Positions 1 to 7,663 of a stretch of DNA of 64,000 nt are shown piece by piece. Below the pieces are notes generated by a model. That model saw nothing but the letters and a program-made list of their open reading frames with translations. It was not told where the DNA came from and did no database searches. Source of the DNA: Vibrio sp. JC009 (GTDB lineage: Bacteria; Pseudomonadota; Gammaproteobacteria; Enterobacterales; Vibrionaceae); the NCBI RefSeq assembly GCF_029016485.1, contig NZ_CP092107.1, positions 620,001-684,000 of the forward strand, given 5' to 3'. A program made the position numbers and the translations under genes. Within the stretch, counting starts at the first letter, position 1. Each line of letters starts with the position of its first letter.

Positions 1-1
1 G

Positions 2-2791
2 AAGTTTGGTGAGTTGACCGGCCGCCATTACAAGCCATATGAATACTTCGGTGACGAAAATGCCACAGAACTTATCGTTGTGATGGGCTCAGCCACCAGC
101 ACGGTTAAGCAGACGGTTAAGCATCTCAGAAAACAGGGCAAACAAGTGGGTGTGCTCTGTATTCATCTGTACCGGCCTTTCTCTGTTGAGCACTGTCTGA
201 AATCCATTCCTGCATCGGTTGAACGGATTGCGGTACTGGACCGCACCAAAGAACCGGGCGCTATCGGTGAACCTCTGTATCTGGGTATGCTTTCGGCTAT
301 CTCTCGCGGTTGGGCAGAAATTCACAGCTCAGCTCTGCCGCAGGTATTTGGCGGCCGCTACGGGCTTTCTTCCAAAGAGTTTAACCCGCGCCATGTTGAG
401 TCAATTTACTCTGCTATGGAAAACCGTTCGATTTTCCATAACTTTACCGTAGGAATCGAAGATGATGTAACCGGACTTTCGCTGCCTGTTATCCATTCTC
501 AGACCAACTTTGATGATACTGAGCTGAATGCGCTTTTCTATGGGCTGGGCTCAGACGGTACAGTGGGTGCGAACAAGAACACCATTAAGATTGTGGGTAA
601 CTACAGCCAGTGGTTTACTCAGGGTTACTTTGTTTACGACTCGAAAAAGTCCGGCGGGATGACCACCTCTCATCTGAGATTTAACAACACTGCAATCGAT
701 GCGCCTTACCTGATTGAACAGGCCGGTTTTATTGGTTGTCACCAGTTCAGCCTGTTACAGAAGAACGATATTCTGGCCAATGCCAAACCGGGTGCAACCA
801 TACTGTTTAACACCACTCACTCATCTACGGCACTCTGGAAACAACTTGGACACCGTGAACAGAACCATATCCTGAGAAAGGAGTTGAAGGTTTACACCAT
901 AGATGCAACGAAACTGGCCAATCAGGCCGGTATCAGGGGCCGCATTAACAACATTATGCAGCGCGCCTTCTTCCTGCTGACGGATCTGCTCGATTCCGAT
1001 CAGGCCTATGAACTGCAAAAACAGGCCATCGTAAAAACCTACGAGCGCAAGGGCGAAAAAGTGATTCAGGCCAACCTTGAAGCCATTGGACTGACAGAAG
1101 ATGCCCTGCGTGAAGTTGAGCTGCATAACGATGAGCTGAATGAACCCATTACCCTTCCTCTGGTTTCTGCACAAGCACCTGAGTTTGTGCAGAAGGTAAC
1201 TGCTGAGCTGATGCAAAACCGTGGCGACCTGCTTCCGGTCAGCGCCTTCCCGGTTGACGGCACCTGGCCGAGTAATACCAGTAAGTGGGAAAAACGCGAT
1301 ATCGCCAGCTTTGTGCCTGTGTGGGATGAAGAAAGCTGCACCCAGTGCAACACCTGTAGCCTGGTCTGCCCTCACTCCGCCATCAGGGTAAAAGTGATCA
1401 GCCGTGATCTTCCGCTGGATGATGCGCCGGCGTCCTTCAGGATCACAGACTATAAGCTGCGTGATTTCCAGGGAGAGAAATTCACCCTTCAGGTCTCTCC
1501 GGAAGACTGTACCGGTTGTCAGTTGTGTATGGAAATGTGCCCGGCTGTAAATGAAGAAAACGGACAGGCAAAAGCACTGAAAATGGTGCCGAGAGAAGAT
1601 ATTTCGCTGGAGCAGAGTGAAAACTTTGAGTACTTCACTAATCTGCCTGAGCTAAAACCAATCGATATCAAGCGTATTGATGCCAGAAGCAGCCAGTTGC
1701 TTGAACCTCTGCTTGAATTCTCCGGTGCCTGCTCAGGCTGCGGCGAAACACCTTATATTAAGCTGCTGACCCAGCTTTACGGCGACCATATGCTGGTTGC
1801 CAACGCCACAGGCTGCTCATCCATTTACGGCGGTAACCTGCCGACGACGCCTTACGCTCAGAACGCTGAAGGGCGCGGTCCGGCCTGGGCTAACTCTCTG
1901 TTTGAAGATAACGCAGAGTTCGGCCTAGGTATGCGAATGGCGCTGGAGAGTGATCAGAACATTGCTCTTACTCAGCTTGAAACGGTTAAGAGCATGATCC
2001 CTGAATCTCTGTATCAGAGTATTACTGAGCTGGTTTCAGACTCATCAGCAAAAGGCATTGACCGTCAGCGCGGCAATGTTGAGCAGCTTAAGCAGTACAT
2101 TTCTCAGGATCACCCGCTTTATCTGCATGCGGATGCCCTGATTGCAAAAAGTGTCTGGATTCTTGGTGGAGACGGCTGGGCCTTTGATATCGGCTACGGC
2201 GGTCTGGACCATGTGCTGAACAGCAATAAAAACGTCAATATCGTGGTGCTGAACAATCAGGTTTATGCCAACACCGGCGGTCAGCAATCCAAAGCCACAC
2301 CAACCGGCGCCATCGCCAAATTTGCCAGCGAAGGTAAAGAGCTGGCGGGTAAAGATCTGGGTGTTACCGCCATGATTTCCGGCAATGCTTACGTTGCCAC
2401 AGTGGCAATGGGCGCCAATATGAACCAGACCCTGAAAGCGATTCAGGAAGCCCAGGCTTATCCGGGACCTTCTCTGATTATTGCCTACGCCTCTTGTATT
2501 ACCCACGGCATCAATATGTCTCAGGGCGTTGAACAGCAGAAACTGCTTATCGACAGCGGCTTATGGCCCCTGTACCGCTTTGACCCAAGACGTAAGGCTA
2601 AAGGCAAAGCCGCGATTCAGATGGATTCGCGCCCGGCTAAAAAAGGCGTTGAGGAGTTCGTTGAGCTACAGAACCGCTTTAAACAGCTTTTGGCAAGAGA
2701 TGAAGAGAGTTATCAGCAGGGAATTGCTTCTCTGCAATCACAGGTTGCTTACAAGCAGTCCCTGCTCGATCAGCTATCAGGCTGGAAATAG
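2..2791 (+). CDS. nifJ: Pyruvate:ferredoxin/flavodoxin oxidoreductase, 5'-truncated by the window edge
   Basis: This enzyme oxidatively decarboxylates pyruvate to acetyl-CoA and passes electrons to flavodoxin or ferredoxin. The frame is open to the first base, so about 250 N-terminal residues of the usual roughly 1,170-1,200 lie outside; 929 residues remain. In order, one sees the end of the transketolase-like domain, the gamma-type POR domain, an EKR region, two 4Fe-4S motifs (CTQCNTCSLVCP near nt 1337-1372 and CTGCQLCMEMCP near nt 1508-1543), a further cluster cysteine pair (ACSGCGETPY near nt 1728) and a C-terminal TPP domain with GGDGWAFDIGYGG (near nt 2164-2202) followed by NNQVYANTGGQQS. 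The flavodoxin gene 24 nt downstream is the likely electron acceptor, which favours the NifJ name. No frame damage was seen. Confidence in family is very high. Confidence 0.96.
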   Translation, partial: KFGELTGRHYKPYEYFGDENATELIVVMGSATSTVKQTVKHLRKQGKQVGVLCIHLYRPFSVEHCLKSIPASVERIAVLDRTKEPGAIGEPLYLGMLSAISRGWAEIHSSALPQVFGGRYGLSSKEFNPRHVESIYSAMENRSIFHNFTVGIEDDVTGLSLPVIHSQTNFDDTELNALFYGLGSDGTVGANKNTIKIVGNYSQWFTQGYFVYDSKKSGGMTTSHLRFNNTAIDAPYLIEQAGFIGCHQFSLLQKNDILANAKPGATILFNTTHSSTALWKQLGHREQNHILRKELKVYTIDATKLANQAGIRGRINNIMQRAFFLLTDLLDSDQAYELQKQAIVKTYERKGEKVIQANLEAIGLTEDALREVELHNDELNEPITLPLVSAQAPEFVQKVTAELMQNRGDLLPVSAFPVDGTWPSNTSKWEKRDIASFVPVWDEESCTQCNTCSLVCPHSAIRVKVISRDLPLDDAPASFRITDYKLRDFQGEKFTLQVSPEDCTGCQLCMEMCPAVNEENGQAKALKMVPREDISLEQSENFEYFTNLPELKPIDIKRIDARSSQLLEPLLEFSGACSGCGETPYIKLLTQLYGDHMLVANATGCSSIYGGNLPTTPYAQNAEGRGPAWANSLFEDNAEFGLGMRMALESDQNIALTQLETVKSMIPESLYQSITELVSDSSAKGIDRQRGNVEQLKQYISQDHPLYLHADALIAKSVWILGGDGWAFDIGYGGLDHVLNSNKNVNIVVLNNQVYANTGGQQSKATPTGAIAKFASEGKELAGKDLGVTAMISGNAYVATVAMGANMNQTLKAIQEAQAYPGPSLIIAYASCITHGINMSQGVEQQKLLIDSGLWPLYRFDPRRKAKGKAAIQMDSRPAKKGVEEFVELQNRFKQLLARDEESYQQGIASLQSQVAYKQSLLDQLSGWK

Positions 2792-2815
2792 AGATTTTAA
2801 AAGAGAGATAAAACG

Positions 2816-3316
2816 ATGGAAAAAGTAGCAGTATTTTATGGTAGTGATTCCGGCGCAACAAAAAGAGTAGCAGCGTTAATCGCAGAGCAGTTCAGCGCTG
2901 AGTGTTACGATATTGCCGACAGTGATGTGGAAGATTTTGAGCAGTATGAACTGGTTATTCTGGGCTCACCAACGGTAAACAACGGTGAAGTGCAGTCGGA
3001 CTGGGACTATGTGCTGGACGATGTGGAAGATCTTGATCTGGCCAATACCAAGGTGGCGATCTTCGGCCTTGGCGATCAGGTTGAGTACGCCGATACCTTT
3101 GTTGACGCCATGGCAGAAATTGCAGAAGCCTGTGAAGAGGCCGGCGCAGATATCATTGGTAAATGGCCAACCGAAGGCTATAACCACTCAGAATCACGTT
3201 CCGAAGATGACGGTGAGTTTATCGGTCTGGCAATCGACAACGAAAGACAAGCCGACCAAACTCAGACCCGCGTAGAGAAATGGGCAAACCAGCTCAAAGT
3301 TGCAGCTGCGTTTTAA
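2816..3316 (+). CDS. Flavodoxin
   Basis: A 166-residue short-chain electron carrier binding FMN. The N-terminal FMN phosphate loop reads YGSDSGATKRVA (residues 9-20), the first aromatic loop lies around SDW (near residue 62), and the second FMN-contacting loop reads GLGDQVEYAD (near residue 85). The size and acidity match the FldA/NifF class. It starts 24 nt after nifJ, so the two are probably cotranscribed, with this protein accepting electrons from pyruvate oxidation. Whether it is the general FldA or a dedicated NifJ partner cannot be settled from the sequence, so no symbol is given. A REP-like palindrome follows the stop codon. Confidence 0.93.
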   Translation: MEKVAVFYGSDSGATKRVAALIAEQFSAECYDIADSDVEDFEQYELVILGSPTVNNGEVQSDWDYVLDDVEDLDLANTKVAIFGLGDQVEYADTFVDAMAEIAEACEEAGADIIGKWPTEGYNHSESRSEDDGEFIGLAIDNERQADQTQTRVEKWANQLKVAAAF

Positions 3317-3328
3317 GCTATACAACCT

Positions 3329-3353
3329 CATTCCCACGCTCAGCGCGGGAATG
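3329..3353. repeat. REP-like palindrome, copy 1
   Basis: An imperfect 25-bp palindrome with arms cattcccacgc and gcgcgggaatg sits just after the flavodoxin stop codon. The same arms recur at 33,423, 34,907 and 57,737. The position after a gene end suits a REP-type intergenic repeat. Confidence 0.7.
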
Positions 3354-3481
3354 CCTCATCCCACATTCCTTCAATTTTCTCCAAATCAGCCAACATACAT
3401 ATGGCTTAATAGATACAGGTAAGCTAAGCTTACTTGTGCAATCAATCAGTTACACTCCAATGATTAAAGTGATGCATCAGG

Positions 3482-4594
3482 ATGAAAACATTTACTCTAC
3501 CGGAAATCGATGAAGATATGCTGCAGGATGTGGTCGAAGAGACCAATATCCACTGCGCAAACAGCTCCACAACATCCATTCTGTTAGAGCAGGATCCGCA
3601 TAACACCAGTTTGCTGAACGAGCTGTTCCGCTCTGTGCATACCATAAAAGGCGTTGTTGCCATTGCTCAAGTCTCACCACTTTTGCCTTTGCTAATGGCA
3701 ATGGAAGATATTCTGGCAATGATTCGCGAAGGAGAGCTTAGCTACAACACCCAGATCTCAGATGCCCTGCTCTCGATTCTGAATGAGGTAAAGTTTTTTG
3801 TGGCAGACTGCGCAGTTGAAAAGTCGATTGATTACGATCCTGACATCTATATCTCTGCCGCTACCTGGTTAAAACAGGTCCGCCCGGACAACCAGGCTGA
3901 ACATCAGTCTCTGTTCACCAAGGTTACCCTGGCTCTTGAATCCTCCACTGAGTACGAAAAAAACAGTGCCGGATTCTATGAACAGAGTTTTGATGATCTG
4001 GACATCGACTGGGCAAAGGAGATCGAACCGGATTTAATCTTTTTCCAGAGCATAATGAAGCCCGTTGAACAGCGTCTGGACAACTGGGAAGGCCGCAGTG
4101 ACCGGCAGTTAAAACTGGCTCTGCTGCTAAATCAGTTCGCCGGAAAACCCGTTGATGAAACCCAGTTAATCGCCGCCGTTTATCTGCACGATATTGGTAT
4201 GGCTCTGCTGCCACTGGCCCTGCTGAGAAAAACATCGCCACTGAAGGATTCTGAAACCACACGCGTGCGGGGCCATGTGGAGCGAGCGGTTAACTTCCTG
4301 TCCGAGATGCCGCACTGGTCAGAGGCAAGACAGTTTATTTATGAGCACCATGAAAGACCCGACGGAGACGGTTATCCAAACGGCTTGGGAAATGATGATA
4401 TTTCCCACGGCGCAAAAATCCTGGCGCTGGTTGACTCCTTTGAGGCAATGACCCATGAGCGGGCCAGACACAGACATGAAAAACGCTCCATCATACATGC
4501 GCTGCAGGAGATTAATCACTCCAGCGGCACTCAGTTCTGTCCTTTCTGGGTTGAAACCCTTAACCGGGTGATGGATTCCATATTAGCCAAGTAG
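3482..4594 (+). CDS. HPt domain fused to an HD-GYP phosphodiesterase-like domain
   Basis: A 370-residue protein without signal peptide or membrane segment. Residues about 1-110 form a histidine phosphotransfer domain with the phospho-acceptor motif SVHTIKG (His53). Residues about 180-365 form an HD-GYP domain with the metal-binding motif LHDIGM (near 235), then a GHVERA helix and the HHERPDGDGYP signature (near 288). HD-GYP domains of this type hydrolyse cyclic di-GMP, so the protein would couple a phosphorelay to c-di-GMP breakdown. Having HPt rather than a receiver domain in front of HD-GYP is unusual. It stands alone between the flavodoxin and ynjE, so its kinase partner is not identified by context. 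Confidence 0.85.
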   Translation: MKTFTLPEIDEDMLQDVVEETNIHCANSSTTSILLEQDPHNTSLLNELFRSVHTIKGVVAIAQVSPLLPLLMAMEDILAMIREGELSYNTQISDALLSILNEVKFFVADCAVEKSIDYDPDIYISAATWLKQVRPDNQAEHQSLFTKVTLALESSTEYEKNSAGFYEQSFDDLDIDWAKEIEPDLIFFQSIMKPVEQRLDNWEGRSDRQLKLALLLNQFAGKPVDETQLIAAVYLHDIGMALLPLALLRKTSPLKDSETTRVRGHVERAVNFLSEMPHWSEARQFIYEHHERPDGDGYPNGLGNDDISHGAKILALVDSFEAMTHERARHRHEKRSIIHALQEINHSSGTQFCPFWVETLNRVMDSILAK

Positions 4595-4653
4595 TTATAC
4601 CAGACTATAGCTGTTAAAATGGGCTCCTTTTTTTCTTAACGGAGCAACAGCAA

Positions 4654-5946
4654 ATGAAAGGTATGCTGGCAAACTGGAAGTTACTTGCCGCCGGGATTAT
4701 CCCGCTTATCCATTCGACCCACTCTTTCGCCGTCACTTTTGATGAACTGGCTAAGCGCGATTCAGACACCTACCAAATCATAGACTGCCGTGCCAGTGAG
4801 TTCTACAACGGCTGGCCGGAGCAGGGTGAAATCAGAGGCGGACACTTCCCCTCTTCGGTTAACTTCTCGGCAAACTGGCTGGATATACTTTCTGATGAGC
4901 AGATCCGGCAGCAGCTTAACCTGCGCAAGCTAAACACCGACAAGCCAACCTATCTTTACTGCAACTCCGGCTCTCAGAACAAAGTGAAAACTAAACTGGA
5001 AGAGCTTGGTTTTTCAGAAGTTGCTCAGGTTGAGCAGAATATCTCTGATTATCAGGGGCAGCTGGTCAGCCTGCCTAACTACCAGCAGTTGGTTCCTGCG
5101 AGCTGGGTAAATGAGCTGATTAGCGGTAAGGCGGTCAACCACGCTCCTGAAAAGGGATACAAAGTGGTCGAAGTTGCCTGGGGACCGCCGGTTAAATATC
5201 TGGCCTCTCATATTCCGGGTGCGCTTTACCTGAACACCAACCAGATTGAGTCCGAAGACAGGCAGTGGAACCGGGTAAGCGCAGAAGATCTGAAAACGGT
5301 ACTGGAAGAGCTTGGAATTGGTCACGACACAACGGTTGTACTGTATGGCCGCAACAATATGGCTGCCGGCCGTACGGCCAATATCTTTATGTACGCCGGA
5401 GTGAAAGATGTCCGTCTGCTTGATGGTGGCTGGTCTGCCTGGGACAGAGCAGATTACCCGACCGAAGCGCTGCTTAACAGCGCAGAAAAAGCCGTATTCG
5501 GTAAGCCGGTTCCGGCCAATCCTGAATACGTTATTGATATTCCGGAAGCGAAACAGCTGCTTGCCGATCAGGAAAACAGCTCGCTGGTGAGTATACGAAC
5601 CACAGCGGAATACACCGGCAAAGAAAGCGGCTACAGTTATATCAAACATAAAGGGCGAATCAAGGGCTCGCGCTGGGGCCACGCAGGTTCAGATGCCAAC
5701 CACCTTGAAGATTTCCATAACCCGGACGAAACCATGCTAAGTGCCGACATTATCACCAGACAGTGGCAGGAGTGGAATATCCGTAAAGATCAGCGCGTGG
5801 CTTTCTACTGCGGTACCGGCTGGCGTGCTTCAGAAGCCTTCTTCTACGCGCATGTTATGGGCTGGCCGCAAATAAGCGTATTTGATGGCGGATGGTTTGA
5901 GTGGAGTAACGACGAAAGCAATCCCGTAGAAAGCGGAGAAATGTAA
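4654..5946 (+). CDS. ynjE: YnjE-type three-rhodanese-domain thiosulfate sulfurtransferase
   Basis: A 430-residue exported sulfurtransferase. A signal peptide covers about residues 1-27. Three rhodanese modules follow: the first reaches LYCNSGSQNK, which keeps a cysteine, the second has VLYGRNNMAAGR, where the catalytic cysteine is missing, and the third carries the active loop FYCGTGWRASEA near residue 390. Length, domain order and phrases such as YNGWPEQ, KDVRLLDGGW and LEDFHNPD match E. coli YnjE closely. A ribosome site (ggagc) lies upstream of the ATG. The likely reaction is sulfur transfer from thiosulfate to a thiol acceptor in the periplasm. It appears monocistronic. Confidence 0.93.
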   Translation: MKGMLANWKLLAAGIIPLIHSTHSFAVTFDELAKRDSDTYQIIDCRASEFYNGWPEQGEIRGGHFPSSVNFSANWLDILSDEQIRQQLNLRKLNTDKPTYLYCNSGSQNKVKTKLEELGFSEVAQVEQNISDYQGQLVSLPNYQQLVPASWVNELISGKAVNHAPEKGYKVVEVAWGPPVKYLASHIPGALYLNTNQIESEDRQWNRVSAEDLKTVLEELGIGHDTTVVLYGRNNMAAGRTANIFMYAGVKDVRLLDGGWSAWDRADYPTEALLNSAEKAVFGKPVPANPEYVIDIPEAKQLLADQENSSLVSIRTTAEYTGKESGYSYIKHKGRIKGSRWGHAGSDANHLEDFHNPDETMLSADIITRQWQEWNIRKDQRVAFYCGTGWRASEAFFYAHVMGWPQISVFDGGWFEWSNDESNPVESGEM

Positions 5947-5971
5947 AACTGCAAACTAACGGGTAAAAAAA

Positions 5972-5999
5972 GGCCAACCGTCAATGGCTGCGGTTGGCC
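5972..5999 (-). terminator. Hairpin with minus-strand U-run
   Basis: The 9-bp stem ggccaaccg / cggttggcc is separated by a 10-nt loop. On the minus strand it is followed by a run of T (plus-strand a-run at 5965-5971), the arrangement of an intrinsic terminator for leftward transcripts. Confidence 0.65.
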
Positions 6000-6230
6000 G
6001 ATATACATTGTGAACAATTATGCATTCACTAACAACGTCAGTTGGCTAGGTGACCCTCGGCTTTAAGAAGGGTCATTTAATATATTGCATGATGCATGCC
6101 AAAAAATAACCCCCAATTATAGCCACATTCCAACTATTTCACCCTCTGAATTTGCAAAGTGCAATTGCAAATTGCGATTTATATGCAATTAGCTTAAATC
6201 TGGTGAAATGCCAATAAAGCTAAATCAGAA
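6000..6230. other. Non-coding intergenic stretch (part of 5,947-6,509)
   Basis: About 560 bp lie between convergent ynjE and the anti-sigma gene. This part is AT-rich, holds a weak hairpin near 6,050-6,077 (tgaccct / agggtca) and a cluster of gcaattgcaaattgc-like motifs near 6,150-6,190, and shows no convincing reading frame. A small RNA ending at the 6,231 hairpin is possible but unproven. Confidence 0.4.
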
Positions 6231-6256
6231 AAGGCTGCAAAACTGCAGCCTTTTTC
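6231..6256 (+). terminator. Strong bidirectional intrinsic terminator
   Basis: The perfect 9-bp stem aaggctgca / tgcagcctt has a 4-nt loop and is followed by ttttt on the plus strand. Read on the minus strand the hairpin is also followed by a T-rich tail, so it could also end the leftward sigma/anti-sigma transcript. Confidence 0.7.
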
Positions 6257-6509
6257 ATCTTTTTATTTCTAGCTCATTAATTGAGCGATTTTTATTTTTA
6301 CCCAACCAACTAATGCTGTTAGTCATTAGCTGCGGGCAATTTTATGGAATAAACCTCACGCTTTCAATGGTTAAAGTAAATATTTCTTAATATTCGCTTA
6401 ACAAGATATAATCACGTGATATACATCTACCTTCTCTTTTCATCTTGCATTGTTAGCTCATACAAGTGTGACGCGAGTCAATAAATACCCTGTAAAACTC
6501 ATCCGCTAC

Positions 6510-7115
6510 CTATTCAGTTTTTGTTTTGTCTACCAACTGCCTCAGGTGTTGCGGCAACTCGCGGGCTAATTCCGGGCTTTGTTTCAAAATCCGCTCAAGC
6601 AGGGCCTTCGCCTTCTCTTTTTCACCTGAAGCCAGCAGGGCTTCCACCTCTTCAAAAGAGCTGATATTCACCTCTGCATCCATAAATCCGGTCTGTATCT
6701 CCTTCTCCTCTTTGCTTCTGGCTCCTGCGCTTCTGGCACCTGCGGCCATATCAGCTTCAGGAGCTGCCTGCATTTTTAAAGGCGCAGACATCATACTTTC
6801 CCGGACAGGCATCTTAGCCCGCTTGGCTTCTATCCGTTGATCAGCCTGCTCTTCGGTAACCTGAGGCTCAATAGCAGCCGGAAGCTCCGGCTCAGTGACA
6901 ACCGGCATTGTCTGATCCACCCAGCGCCATGGAGCAAGAATAACCACAAAACCCAGTGAGGCCGCCAGTCCCAGATAAGGCCACCAGTTTTTCCGCCGCC
7001 CGGATGCCGATTTCGCGTAGGCGAGGATCTTTTTATCCAGCTCGGGAGACGGCGTCTCGTTCGCGCTTTCTTTGTAGAGAGAGACGATCTCTTTATCATT
7101 TAACTCATTTTTCAT
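6510..7115 (-). CDS. Putative transmembrane anti-sigma factor
   Basis: A 201-residue protein with a short cytoplasmic N-terminus (about 45 residues), one membrane span (WWPYLGLAASLGFVVILAP, about 47-66), then a charged, alanine-rich periplasmic segment and a helical C-terminus rich in leucine and lysine. The ATG at 7,115 is chosen because it overlaps the sigma factor stop codon as ATGA. A longer frame from 7,145 would start inside the sigma gene. Small single-span proteins translationally coupled to an ECF sigma factor are usually its anti-sigma factor. No zinc-binding H-x3-C-x2-C motif is visible, so the sigma-binding mode is unknown. The function rests mainly on context. Confidence 0.65.
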   Translation of the reverse strand: MKNELNDKEIVSLYKESANETPSPELDKKILAYAKSASGRRKNWWPYLGLAASLGFVVILAPWRWVDQTMPVVTEPELPAAIEPQVTEEQADQRIEAKRAKMPVRESMMSAPLKMQAAPEADMAAGARSAGARSKEEKEIQTGFMDAEVNISSFEEVEALLASGEKEKAKALLERILKQSPELARELPQHLRQLVDKTKTE

Positions 7116-7663
7116 TCCCGCTCTCCCAACTTTCTGGTCAGACACTGGCGAAGCAGCTCCAGAGCGTAACGCAGGCGGGTTTTCACCGCCTCTGGTTTTG
7201 CTCCGACAATGGAGCAGATCTCTCTGGGCTCAAAACCTGAGTCGTACCTGAGCAGAAATGCTTCGCGCTGCAACGGAGCAAGCAGAGACAGGCAGATCAT
7301 AATCGCCATTCGTTTCTGCTCAGAATAATCGCTGATCTGCTGAGCAGACTCTTCACTCACCTGCGCTTCACGGTATGCCTGCTCTGACATACGCTTTCTG
7401 TGCTCATCACTGATCAGGTTACGGGCAATGGTATACAGCCAGGTGGTAAATTTGGCGCTGGCCTGATAGGTTTCACGCTTATCTACCACCCGGTACCAGA
7501 CCTCCTGAAACAGCTCTTCTGCCCGCGCATGCTGGCTGAAATCAAGCTGCCTGGTAAAGTACCGGTACAATGGCCCTTTGTGCCGCTGGTACAGGCAGGC
7601 AAAGGCCCGCTGCTCACCTTTGCCAAATGCCGTCATAAGCTGTTCGTCAGATCGATTATTCAT
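7112..7663 (-). CDS. ECF-type RNA polymerase sigma factor
   Basis: A 183-residue sigma-70 family protein with region 2 (RAFACLYQRHKGPLYRY ... AEELFQEVWYRV, then FTTWLYTIARNLISDEHRK) and region 4 (QREAFLLRYDSGFEPREICSIVG ... VKTRLRYALELLRQ). These match group 4 extracytoplasmic-function sigma factors, which direct RNA polymerase to stress-type promoters. The ATG overlaps the stop codon of the upstream VWA lipoprotein gene (TAATG) and its own stop overlaps the anti-sigma start, so all three genes are translationally coupled. The order VWA, sigma, anti-sigma suggests a cell-envelope response. Confidence 0.9.
   Translation of the reverse strand: MNNRSDEQLMTAFGKGEQRAFACLYQRHKGPLYRYFTRQLDFSQHARAEELFQEVWYRVVDKRETYQASAKFTTWLYTIARNLISDEHRKRMSEQAYREAQVSEESAQQISDYSEQKRMAIMICLSLLAPLQREAFLLRYDSGFEPREICSIVGAKPEAVKTRLRYALELLRQCLTRKLGERE

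Noticed and set aside
821..1375. Long antisense frame within nifJ
   Set aside because: It is a shadow of the nifJ coding sequence, with no family resemblance and no ribosome site; the same holds for the other antisense frames in this window.
5014..5682. 222-codon antisense frame in ynjE
   Set aside because: It is fully inside ynjE, on the opposite strand, without recognisable domains.
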